Below, piece by piece: positions 16,991 to 25,660 of a DNA stretch of 37,099 bases. The notes under the pieces are model-generated. The model was given only the letters and a program-made list of their open reading frames with translations, ran no database searches and was not told the origin of the DNA. Each line of letters starts with the position of its first letter. Position 1 is the first letter of the stretch. The position numbers and the translations under genes were made by a program. The DNA comes from Planctomycetota bacterium (GTDB taxonomy: Bacteria; Planctomycetota; Phycisphaerae; WQYP01), in NCBI GenBank assembly GCA_021852275.1, contig JAJZNX010000058.1:1-37099 (forward strand), in the 5' to 3' direction.

Positions 16991-18499
16991 ATGCTTTCAG
17001 AAAACCTGTTCTCACGGGAGCGGATACGCTGGTTTTCGATCATGGCTTTGGTCATGATGGTGATCATGCTCGCCGCTCCCTTGTTCGCGCAAACAACAAC
17101 CGCTCCGGCTCTGCCAACCAGTGCGCCGGCGGCGGTCAATTATGCCACTCCCACATGGCTATCGCATGGCGATACGGCCTGGCAGCTCATTGCCGCCACG
17201 ATCGTAGGCATGCAAAGCATTCCGGGTTTGGCCATCCTTTACGGCGGCGTGGTGAAGAAAAAGTGGGCCGTCAATTCCGCCTTCATGGTGTTTTACGCTT
17301 TTTCAGCCGTGCTTATCGCGTGGCTGCTGTGGGCTTACAACATGGGCTTTGGTCCGCAGTGGACGGTGTTTCTCGGACACCCGACGCCGGTGGCCAGTAT
17401 GCTGGATGAATTAAATCAGGCCATTGTGCCGGGTCCGAATCCGGCGTCCCCCTTTGCTACGGCGGCGTTTCCGATGGCCGCGATGGTTTACTTCCAGTTT
17501 GTATTTGCGGCCATTACGCTGATTTTAATTGCCGGATCGCTTTTTGGTCGCATGAGTTTTGTGGCCTGGATGCTGTTTGTTCCGCTGTGGCTGACTTTTT
17601 CCTACACCGTTGGGGCCTTCACCTTGTGGGGCGGAGGCTGGTTGGCTCAATGGGGCGTGATTGACTATTCAGGTGGATATGTGATTCACCTGGCTGCGGG
17701 TGCCAGTGCCTTCACTGCCGCGGCAATCATCGGCCCGCGACTTCCGCAGGATCGCAGCAACTTCAAAGCTAACAATATCCTGATGGTGTTGGCCGGTGCC
17801 GGTATGGTCTGGCTGGGCTGGAACGGCTTCAACGGTGGTGATCCATATTCGGCTAATGCCGATGCCGCAGTTGCGGTCTTGAATACCAATGTGGCCACTG
17901 CCGCTGCTCTTTTGGTGTGGATGCTTTGCGATTACGCCAAATATGGCAAACCGTCAGTCCTGGGTGCGGTCAATGGTATGATTGCCGGCTTGGTGGCAAT
18001 TACACCCTCCGCCGGTGTGTGCAACGGATACGGGGCGCTGATTGTAGGATTGTGCGCCGGCACCATTCCGTGGTTCACCATGAATGTTCTTGGCTCCAAG
18101 CTTGCCATCTTCAAAAAGGTGGACGACTGCCTGGGTGTTGTGCATACGCACGGAGTGGCCGGCTTGACCGGTGGCCTGTTGGTTGGCCTCTTGGCCACGA
18201 CTCAGGGTGAATCTGCCTTCGCGTGTGTGAATACCAACGGCGGCTTGTTTTACGGTGGTGGAATACATCAGTTGCAATTACAGCTTTGGGGTGCATTTTT
18301 CATCATTGCCCTCAATGTGATTGTGACGGCTGTAATTCTCTACGTGATCAAGATCTTTGTGCCGTTGCGCATGTCGGATGCCATGCTCAAGATTGGAGAT
18401 CATGCAGTCCACGGTGAAGAAGCTTATGGGCTTGCCGAGGACGACTACAGCGACTCAGACCCCGCAGCGGCGGGGCACGCTGCGAGTGTGTCAGTGTAA
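16991..18499 (+). CDS. amtB: ammonium transporter (AmtB family), first copy
   Basis: A polytopic inner-membrane channel for ammonium uptake, 502 residues from the ATG at 16991 (GGAG 8 bases upstream; an in-frame GTG at 16937 lacks this and would spoil the signal peptide). Residues 14-33 are a cleavable-type signal peptide ending near LFAQ, followed by a Thr/Ala/Pro linker. The Amt core has about eleven helices. Pore histidines are H233 in GGYVIHLAAG and H387 in VVHTHGVAG, the twin-His pair of the family. The short C-terminal tail contains GDHAVHGEEAYG, the segment that contacts P-II proteins. A sigma-54 promoter lies upstream and hairpins at 18508-18604 follow. It diverges clearly from the second copy at 20236. 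Confidence 0.93.
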   Translation: MLSENLFSRERIRWFSIMALVMMVIMLAAPLFAQTTTAPALPTSAPAAVNYATPTWLSHGDTAWQLIAATIVGMQSIPGLAILYGGVVKKKWAVNSAFMVFYAFSAVLIAWLLWAYNMGFGPQWTVFLGHPTPVASMLDELNQAIVPGPNPASPFATAAFPMAAMVYFQFVFAAITLILIAGSLFGRMSFVAWMLFVPLWLTFSYTVGAFTLWGGGWLAQWGVIDYSGGYVIHLAAGASAFTAAAIIGPRLPQDRSNFKANNILMVLAGAGMVWLGWNGFNGGDPYSANADAAVAVLNTNVATAAALLVWMLCDYAKYGKPSVLGAVNGMIAGLVAITPSAGVCNGYGALIVGLCAGTIPWFTMNVLGSKLAIFKKVDDCLGVVHTHGVAGLTGGLLVGLLATTQGESAFACVNTNGGLFYGGGIHQLQLQLWGAFFIIALNVIVTAVILYVIKIFVPLRMSDAMLKIGDHAVHGEEAYGLAEDDYSDSDPAAAGHAASVSV

Positions 18500-18507
18500 G
18501 TTGCATG

Positions 18508-18545
18508 GGTATCGCCGCCTGTGGTTTGCCCAGGGCGGCGATACC
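18508..18545 (+). terminator. 12-bp stem hairpin after first amtB
   Basis: GGTATCGCCGCC (18508-18519) pairs perfectly with GGCGGCGATACC (18534-18545) across a 14-base loop, 9 bases after the amtB stop. The following TGTTTACGAGTGTTTT is only mildly T-rich, so termination may be partial or the hairpin may stabilise the 3' end of the transcript. Confidence 0.6.
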
Positions 18546-18574
18546 TGTTTACGAGTGTTTTGGATTGATGGTGC

Positions 18575-18604
18575 ATGAGCCTCGGCTTGACCGCCGAGGC
18601 TCAT
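18575..18604 (+). terminator. second 12-bp stem hairpin, before the methyltransferase gene
   Basis: ATGAGCCTCGGC (18575-18586) pairs perfectly with GCCGAGGCTCAT (18593-18604) around a 6-base loop; the flanking GGTGC and GCACC extend it with one bulged C. It ends 6 bases before the AGGAGG ribosome binding site of the next gene, so it could affect initiation there rather than terminate. No T-run follows. Confidence 0.45.
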
Positions 18605-18626
18605 CGCACCAGGAGGCGGACCGGAG

Positions 18627-19391
18627 TTGCCGAAACGCCACTATGACTTAGAGTTGCAAGGGATGTTTAAGAACATCCCTGGCATTGCTTCAATAACTCC
18701 CGTGACGGAGGAAAAGTACCCGCGTCGGGATGGTTATCACCTGCACTATAAAACGCTCGTGCGCCGGAGCGAAACTGCTTTCGAAGGTGCCAAACTGGAG
18801 ATCGGAGCCGGGGACACAGTGCTGGACTGGGGGTGCTCGGAGGGTGTCTCCACCGTGGTGCTGGCCAACCAGCTTAAAAACAGTACGGTCATTGGCCTGG
18901 ACATATCCGAAACGAGAATACGAATTGCCACGCGCCGTACAATTCGGCAGGCGCTAGATGGCTATGTAAGCGTATACAGCCCGACCATTGGCAGCCTGAT
19001 CCACGAATACCTTGATACGTACCAATGCGCCCCCCGGGGTTTTGTGGTGGCCGACGGATACCAGTCGCCATTCGCGGACGGCATATTTCAGGCTGTGTAC
19101 TGTAATCACAACTTGTACTACGTGATGGAGGAGATGGAACCTGAAACTCTGCGTGCCCGGATGCACAGTATTGTCAGGTTGATTAAGCCAGGAGGATATC
19201 TGCTTATTTCGGGATGGGACGATTATGACATGCCCGCTGCCGTGATCTTCCAGCGCCACGGCGGGGTGATGGATCCTATTCTATGTAACATATGGCCACA
19301 GCCGAGAGGATATGAGCCGAAGAATCCAGTTGCTTTACGAGGCGTGCCGCTAGTGTGGTGTCCCAGAGAAAGATTGACGCCATGCACTTAA
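18627..19391 (+). CDS. class I SAM-dependent methyltransferase, 3' end altered by a MITE-like element
   Basis: A cytoplasmic methyltransferase-like protein of 254 residues. Motif I is VLDWGCSEG (65-73); the acidic post-strand-2 segment is IGLDIS (89-94); ADGYQSPFADGIFQAVYCN (142-160) is the motif IV region; and VRLIKPGGYLLISGW (183-197) is motif VI-like. The start is TTG at 18627 with AGGAGG 7 bases upstream. The last 13 or so residues (after VALRGVP) are encoded inside an inverted-repeat element at 19350-19494, so the native C-terminus may be lost. The methyl acceptor is unknown. It lies between two ammonium transporter genes but shows no obvious nitrogen role. Confidence 0.75.
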   Translation: MPKRHYDLELQGMFKNIPGIASITPVTEEKYPRRDGYHLHYKTLVRRSETAFEGAKLEIGAGDTVLDWGCSEGVSTVVLANQLKNSTVIGLDISETRIRIATRRTIRQALDGYVSVYSPTIGSLIHEYLDTYQCAPRGFVVADGYQSPFADGIFQAVYCNHNLYYVMEEMEPETLRARMHSIVRLIKPGGYLLISGWDDYDMPAAVIFQRHGGVMDPILCNIWPQPRGYEPKNPVALRGVPLVWCPRERLTPCT

Positions 19392-19494
19392 CAAAGTTCT
19401 CAAGTATTCTGACCCAAGCGGGCAATTTGCGAAACGTACCCAGCGGGACATGACGGCCAGCAACTGTAAACGTCCGTTAGGGACACTACACTAG
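19350..19494. mobile_element. MITE-like element with 15-bp terminal inverted repeats
   Basis: CTAGTGTGGTGTCCC (19350-19364) and GGGACACTACACTAG (19480-19494) are inverted repeats matching at 14 of 15 positions and bounding 145 bases with no gene. Both ends begin with CTAG, and TA target duplication as in IS630/Tc1-like elements is possible. The left end lies inside the methyltransferase frame. It is probably a non-autonomous element or solo relic; no transposase is present in the window. Confidence 0.5.
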
Positions 19495-19856
19495 ACATTC
19501 ATCCAGGTAACCGCAGCACACAGCACAGCAATCTTAAAAACTGCTGTGCAGGCATCAAGTCTGCCCCTTTTTGTGCTTCCGGGCGCATATAGTTCGCCAC
19601 AGAATTACCTTGTTAAAAGTCAAGCCAAAACAGGCGTCAATTCGAGTTTAGTATTTTGCCGGAAATGATCCCAATTATTGGCCTGCTTGAGCATACTGTT
19701 GAGCAGAATCAAAAAAGCTCATACAGGAAAACAGAGCGATATTATATGCCGGCATTGGAAAGAGATGGGAATCAACCGGCGAAGCGTTTTCGCATGGAGT
19801 GCGGAAGTTGCACTTTTATGATCTAACGAACGATTTCTAACTCATGACATTTACCT

Positions 19857-19871
19857 TGGCACTATGGTTGC
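19857..19871 (+). promoter_or_regulatory. distal sigma-54-like promoter upstream of second amtB
   Basis: TGGCACTATGGTTGC fits TGGCAC-N5-TTGC with the GG and GC doublets twelve bases apart; position 7 is T rather than a purine. It lies about 380 bases before the start codon. It may be a second, weaker RpoN promoter or a decoy site. Confidence 0.45.
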
Positions 19872-20025
19872 CTAAATTCAATGCAACTATCGCATTCGTG
19901 TCTTCATATGCGCATTTCATGCCTAATTGATAAGCGTTGTGTTTTATGCCAATCCTGGCAGAAAATGCTTTAAAACATGGCGTTATTGCGAATATGCTCA
20001 TTATTTAAGCCGACGATGCTAAATA

Positions 20026-20040
20026 TGGCACGAAAATTGC
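20026..20040 (+). promoter_or_regulatory. proximal sigma-54 (RpoN) promoter upstream of second amtB
   Basis: TGGCACGAAAATTGC matches the -24/-12 consensus TGGCACR-N4-TTGC exactly, with GG and GC twelve bases apart; only the final W position is C. Transcription would start near 20052, about 185 bases before the ATG at 20236. The AT-rich spacer and the downstream ammonium transporter make this convincing. Confidence 0.75.
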
Positions 20041-20235
20041 CTTATGTATTGGCGTAGCACATGGGAGATTGACATTGGTGCTTGTGTAGGCGCTGGTCAG
20101 TCTATCTATAGGTTGCTTGGCAGGCGTTGAAAAGGTTTATTCAGTACCTGCCTCCATGGTTTTGAGTGTTGAAGGTTGGGTCGACTTCTACGTGAAACCG
20201 ACCTTGGTGGAGTGGCATTAATGAAAGGAACTCAC

Positions 20236-21801
20236 ATGAAGCGTCCATTTGCTCGTCATCTTCAAGGTTTACATCGTCTAGGGCTTAGTCCGGGGCGCAG
20301 GCTCGTGGACTGGCTGCATCCCTGGAGGCCTACGGCCAGAATTTTTGTCGTAGCCGTCTTGCTGTTGGGTTGGCTTGGCTCGGCAGTTCCGTCTCTGGCC
20401 CAGACCGCAGCACCGGTCGTAACCGCCACAACCACCCAACCGGCGGTGCCAGCCAATATTACCAAGGCCATTAACACGGCGGTAGCCGCGGCGACCAGCA
20501 ATGTGCCCCCGGCCTACAACGCCGGAGACACTGCCTGGATGCTTACCTCCACGGCATTGGTCATGGTGATGATGCCCGGCCTGGCCCTTTATTACGGCGG
20601 TATTGTCCGTAAAAAGAACTGGCTGGCCACCATGTGGACTTCTTATGTAGCCTTGGGCGTGATCACGCTGCAATGGTTCATGTTCGGATACTGCCTGGCG
20701 TTCGGCCATAGTGTGCTCGGCGGCTTCATCGGGTGGAGCCCCAACACACTCTTTTTATGGAAGGATTTTAATGCCGCTGGCGGTGGTTACGTGATGGATC
20801 GGATGTCCTCGGCACCGCATACCATTCCGGATCTCGTCTTCTGTATGTTCCAGTTGATGTTTGCCATCATCACACCGGCCCTGATTGCCGGCTCGGTGGC
20901 CGAGCGCGTGAGCTTCCGTGGATTTGTGGCCTTTATTTTCCTTTGGGCCACATTTGTGTACGATCCGCTGGCCCATGCTGTGTGGGTTCCCACAGGTTGG
21001 CTGGCCCATATGGGCGCAGTGGATTTCGCCGGTGGAACCGTAGTGCATATTTCTTCGGGTGTAGCCGGTCTGGCCTTTTGTCTGGTGCTGGGAAAACGCA
21101 TTGGTTATCCCAAGCATGTCATACAACCAAATGCCTTGGGCATGACTCTCACCGGTGCAGGCTTGCTATGGTTCGGGTGGTACGGCTTTAATGCCGGATC
21201 GGCCAACGCCGCCAATAATCTGGCCTGCATGGCTTTTACCAACACCACCATCGCCACGGCTATCGGCGGTCTGGCCTGGAACTTTGCGGAATATCTGCAT
21301 CACCGCCGATGCACCACTTTGGGCATGGCCTCGGGTTTCGTGGCCGGCCTGGTGGCCATTACCCCGGCTTGCGGCTACATTCAGCCGTGGTCGGCAGCCG
21401 TGTTGGGTGTGATGGCTGGTATGGTTTGTTACTGGGGTGCTCAGATCAAAAACATCTTTGGCTACGATGATGCCTTGGATGCCTTTGGCGTGCACGCCGT
21501 CGGCGGATATTTGGGTGCGGTGATGACCGGTGTGTTTGCAGCCTACGCTACCAATTCCGCCTGCCGTGGCTGGATCATGGATGGGCACTTCGCCCAGGTG
21601 GGTCTGCAATTCCTGGCTGCCTCCAATGCTGCCATCTATTCTTTCGTGGTGTCGCTGATTCTGGCTTTGGTTCTCGATAAAACCATTGGTATCCGGGTGC
21701 CAGACCACGTCGAGATCCAGGGTTTGGATATCGGTGTCCATGGTGAAAACGGCTGGGATATCGGCACGCTGCCCGAGCCTGCGGTTTCCATGATCGCATA
21801 A
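20236..21801 (+). CDS. amtB: ammonium transporter (AmtB family), second copy
   Basis: An inner-membrane ammonium channel of 521 residues from the ATG at 20236 (AAAGGA 6 bases upstream). An ATG 15 bases earlier at 20221, with GGTGGAG 8 bases before it, is an equal alternative. There is a long N-terminal extension with a signal peptide (hydrophobic 36-53, ending near SLAQ) and a Thr/Ala/Val-rich linker. The core has the family marks: GLALYYGGIVRKKN, the AHMGAVDFAGGTVVHISSG segment with pore H271, and GVHAVGGYLG with pore H420. The tail holds GLDIGVHGENGW, the P-II contact region. It is closer to textbook AmtB than the first copy. The gene is followed by a P-II gene, the usual glnK-amtB partner but in reverse order. 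Confidence 0.94.
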   Translation: MKRPFARHLQGLHRLGLSPGRRLVDWLHPWRPTARIFVVAVLLLGWLGSAVPSLAQTAAPVVTATTTQPAVPANITKAINTAVAAATSNVPPAYNAGDTAWMLTSTALVMVMMPGLALYYGGIVRKKNWLATMWTSYVALGVITLQWFMFGYCLAFGHSVLGGFIGWSPNTLFLWKDFNAAGGGYVMDRMSSAPHTIPDLVFCMFQLMFAIITPALIAGSVAERVSFRGFVAFIFLWATFVYDPLAHAVWVPTGWLAHMGAVDFAGGTVVHISSGVAGLAFCLVLGKRIGYPKHVIQPNALGMTLTGAGLLWFGWYGFNAGSANAANNLACMAFTNTTIATAIGGLAWNFAEYLHHRRCTTLGMASGFVAGLVAITPACGYIQPWSAAVLGVMAGMVCYWGAQIKNIFGYDDALDAFGVHAVGGYLGAVMTGVFAAYATNSACRGWIMDGHFAQVGLQFLAASNAAIYSFVVSLILALVLDKTIGIRVPDHVEIQGLDIGVHGENGWDIGTLPEPAVSMIA

Positions 21802-21822
21802 TCGGGTAGAATATATATGGTA

Positions 21823-21868
21823 AAGAAGGGCTTTGGTAGACAGCCAGGCCAAAGCCCTTCTTATTTTA
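21823..21868 (+). terminator. terminator or attenuator between second amtB and P-II gene
   Basis: AAGAAGGGCTTTGG (21823-21836) pairs perfectly with CCAAAGCCCTTCTT (21849-21862), a 14-bp stem with a 12-base loop, followed by ATTTTAT. It lies in the 94-base gap between stop and next start. It could set a lower level of P-II message relative to the transporter by partial readthrough, unless the P-II gene has its own promoter. Confidence 0.7.
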
Positions 21869-21895
21869 TCAGCAACCTCTACATGGAGAACCAAC

Positions 21896-22249
21896 ATGAA
21901 ATGGATCGTCGCAATCATTCAGCCGCATCGGCTTGATGCCGTTAAGCAAGCCCTGACCGATGTGGAAGTATTTCGCCTGACCGTGGCCGATGTCCAGGGA
22001 TATGGTCGTCAAAAGGGGCACACGGAATACTTTCGCGGCCAGACCATGCAGGTGAATCTGCTCCGCAAAGTTCGCCTGGATATCGCCGTGAACGATAATT
22101 TCGTGCAACCCACCATCAACGCCATTCTCAAGGGTGCCCGTAGTGGACCGGGCGGCAAAGGTCAGATTGGCGACGGTAAAGTGTTTGTGCTGCCTTTGGA
22201 TAACGTCACCCGTATCAGCGACGGTGTGCAGGGCAGTGAGGCTATCTAA
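21896..22249 (+). CDS. glnK: P-II family nitrogen regulator, GlnK-like
   Basis: A cytoplasmic trimeric sensor of 117 residues that reads ATP/ADP and 2-oxoglutarate and blocks AmtB. The T-loop contains GYGRQKGHTEYFRG (35-48), as in GlnB/GlnK, but the position equal to E. coli Tyr51 is Met51 (RGQTMQV), so the usual uridylylation site is absent. The B-loop region reads SGPGGKGQIGDGKVFV, with a few residues more than the E. coli TGKIGDGK. The start at 21896 has GGAGA 7 bases upstream. Gene order after amtB and the amtB tails that contact P-II support a GlnK role. Control may be by ligand binding alone or by modification at another residue. GlnB cannot be excluded, hence the modest confidence in the symbol. 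Confidence 0.88.
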   Translation: MKWIVAIIQPHRLDAVKQALTDVEVFRLTVADVQGYGRQKGHTEYFRGQTMQVNLLRKVRLDIAVNDNFVQPTINAILKGARSGPGGKGQIGDGKVFVLPLDNVTRISDGVQGSEAI

Positions 22250-22277
22250 GCCTCGAAAGACACCGGAAATTTCAGTT

Positions 22278-22310
22278 CCCCGAACGCCCCATGCGTTCGG
22301 GGGCCTTTTT
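22278..22310 (+). terminator. rho-independent terminator after the P-II gene
   Basis: CCCCGAACGC (22278-22287), loop CCCAT, GCGTTCGGGG (22293-22302), then GCC and TTTTT (22306-22310). It is a perfect 10-bp GC-rich stem with a T-run, 28 bases after the stop. It closes the nitrogen block. Confidence 0.9.
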
Positions 22311-22414
22311 ATGCAGGGTGGATGGTTGCCGCCGCGCCGCTATGGTGCCGTTAACCTGTTTTGACGGTACAATCACCGCAAGATGGGTTTTGTTTCCCAT
22401 CAGAGGCGGGCCGC

Positions 22415-23221
22415 GTGGCAGCATTTATTTCCCATTTAAAGCCAGACCAAACGCTGATTACGGTGGCGTTTTTGGGGCTTTTTGTGGGTATGGTGCTGTG
22501 GCTGACGGGCTTTCGCATGGCCCGGCCTGCTTTAACCATGGTACTCGCCGCGCTGGGGGCGTTTTGTGGATACTTGGCCCCATTGCTGTGGCATTGGCCC
22601 ATAGTAAATATTGCCAGTGCGATCATCATGGCGATTATCGGTGCACTGCTGGGCTCCATCGGTTTTCGCTTTATGCAGGCGATACTTGTGGCCGTGCTGG
22701 TGACCATCACCATTCTATCTGCGTTTGCCATGTCCACCCCCTTGACCACCGCACCGCTCGCCAAACCTGTTCCGCACGGGGTGGCCCAGGCCGCGCCGGC
22801 CCCCACTCATCACCAGCCGGACGCCCGAATGTGGCAGATATGCCACAACGCCCGGCATCGTTGGTTGGCCTGGTGGCATACTGTATTACGAATGCCGGCG
22901 GCAAGGCGCAATAAGGCCAAGGCCGTTGCTTTTGGGTCCGGACTGATCGCCCTGCTGCTGGCTTGGCTGTTCTGGCGAACCGCTTCCGTATTGGCCAGTG
23001 CTTGCGTAGGTGCAGTTGTACTGGGACTTTCATTGGCGGTGCTGGTGCGGGCGTTTGCTCCAGCATTCCTTTCCCAATGGCTGGATCGCGTGAATTTATT
23101 AGGGTTGGTCCTGGGTGCCGCGGGCGCAGGAATTTTGTTTCAGTTGGCGCAGGTCTTGCACCAATCGCGACGTCACAAAAAAGAAACGGCCAAAAAGTCG
23201 GAAGCAAAAAAAGCCGGCTGA
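22415..23221 (+). CDS. polytopic membrane protein of unknown function
   Basis: About 268 residues from the GTG at 22415, chosen because AGAGG lies about 8 bases upstream; an in-frame TTG at 22361 is the outer limit. There are about seven hydrophobic segments in two groups. The first four fall in residues 15-105 and are rich in Gly and Ala, with GxxxG-like spacing (ALGAFCGY, IIGALLGSIGF). A hydrophilic stretch follows with PAPTHHQPD and NARHRW, then about three helices (about 160-250) and a strongly basic tail with many Lys (RRHKKETAKK). The glycine-zipper pattern is reminiscent of DUF4203/TMEM198-like proteins, but this is a guess. A second protein of similar make-up follows 48 bases later, so they may work together. 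Confidence 0.65.
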   Translation: MAAFISHLKPDQTLITVAFLGLFVGMVLWLTGFRMARPALTMVLAALGAFCGYLAPLLWHWPIVNIASAIIMAIIGALLGSIGFRFMQAILVAVLVTITILSAFAMSTPLTTAPLAKPVPHGVAQAAPAPTHHQPDARMWQICHNARHRWLAWWHTVLRMPAARRNKAKAVAFGSGLIALLLAWLFWRTASVLASACVGAVVLGLSLAVLVRAFAPAFLSQWLDRVNLLGLVLGAAGAGILFQLAQVLHQSRRHKKETAKKSEAKKAG

Positions 23222-23269
23222 TGGTCCTGATTTAAGAGGCAATGTGCCGGCCATCTGTTCTGTTGTTCC

Positions 23270-23974
23270 ATGCGCTTGTTGAACCATCAAGGATTCCATG
23301 TGCAAAAACCGGATGCAAATTTGTGGCCGCATCACTTCGATCACGGTTTTGCCGGCCATTTCATTGCCCTGTTGCAGCAGGAAAAATTTCTTTCTGGTGT
23401 CATTCTGGTGGTACTGGGATTGCTGTTATTGCTTTTATCCCGGTGGATTTATCGCTGGATCATTGCGGTTGACGTGATTGCCATGGGCTGGATACTGGCT
23501 ATGGTCGTGGCGGACAAATCTCTCATGGCTGCGGTGGCCGTAGTGGTGGCTGCCGTAATTGCGGCCATCGCATTTGTGCCCATGCTGGAAATGGTCTTTG
23601 CGCTGGTGGGTGCCGTAGCCGGCTGTTTAATGGGCATGGCTGTATCTCACTGGATGCATTCCCCGCCGGAAATGGAACTCTTGGTCGCGATCCTGGGACT
23701 TATTGCAGTGGGTGCGATCGCCTTTGTGGTTTTCCGCGCGGCACTTATTTTTTCTTTCACGCTGCAAGGAGCAGCTATGTTGATTGGCGGTTCCCTGGTG
23801 CTGCTACATGATGATGCGCCGGCTTCCTGGAACCAATGGGCCGTGAAAGCTCGGTGGCTCACGCCCACTGGATTATTACTTCTGACTCTGGGTGTCGCCT
23901 GCCTGGGCACTTTAGTTCAGCAGTGGCACTGGGCCGCCCGAACAGAAAAAAAACAAGCGTCAGGTTCACGGTAA
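23270..23974 (+). CDS. second polytopic membrane protein, unknown function
   Basis: A 234-residue protein, or about 224 if the GTG at 23300 is used (AAGGA lies 7 bases before it; the ATG at 23270 has no clear site). An N-terminal hydrophilic part with several His (WPHHFDHGFAGH) precedes about six or seven hydrophobic helices rich in Val, Ala, Leu and Gly: LSGVILVVLGLLLLL, VDVIAMGWILAMVV, AAVAVVVAAVIAAIAF, ALVGAVAGCLMG, ILGLIAVGAIAF and two later ones. The tail is basic. It resembles the preceding gene product in composition and spacing and may be its distant paralogue. The neighbours are a nitrogen operon (terminated upstream) and a convergent protease gene, so context gives no functional hint. 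Confidence 0.62.
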   Translation: MRLLNHQGFHVQKPDANLWPHHFDHGFAGHFIALLQQEKFLSGVILVVLGLLLLLLSRWIYRWIIAVDVIAMGWILAMVVADKSLMAAVAVVVAAVIAAIAFVPMLEMVFALVGAVAGCLMGMAVSHWMHSPPEMELLVAILGLIAVGAIAFVVFRAALIFSFTLQGAAMLIGGSLVLLHDDAPASWNQWAVKARWLTPTGLLLLTLGVACLGTLVQQWHWAARTEKKQASGSR

Positions 23975-24032
23975 CAATAAAGATGCCCGGACTGGCCGCA
24001 CTGCAGTGCGCCGCTGCCGCGATCGAGCAACC

Positions 24033-25598
<1,566 letters not shown>

Positions 25599-25660
25599 CG
25601 GCGACCTTGGCTGAAAGATGGAGAACATGGATACCATAACGGTCTTTCCGCAAATGTGCA

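Larger units (their letters stand above)
19392..20235 (+). other. non-coding region upstream of second amtB
   Basis: This stretch of about 840 bases begins with the right part of the MITE-like element. An 8-bp inverted repeat GCACAGCA/TGCTGTGC (19523-19530 and 19542-19549) follows. The rest is AT-richer than its surroundings and carries two sigma-54-like promoters (19857-19871 and 20026-20040). I see no ORF that looks real. It may contain activator (NtrC-like) sites, but no convincing TGCACY...GGTGCA palindrome was found by eye. Confidence 0.45.

Noticed and set aside
23997-24010. 14-bp perfect palindrome CGCACTGCAGTGCG between convergent genes
   Set aside because: It has no loop space or T-run, so a terminator call is not supported; noted only as a dyad.
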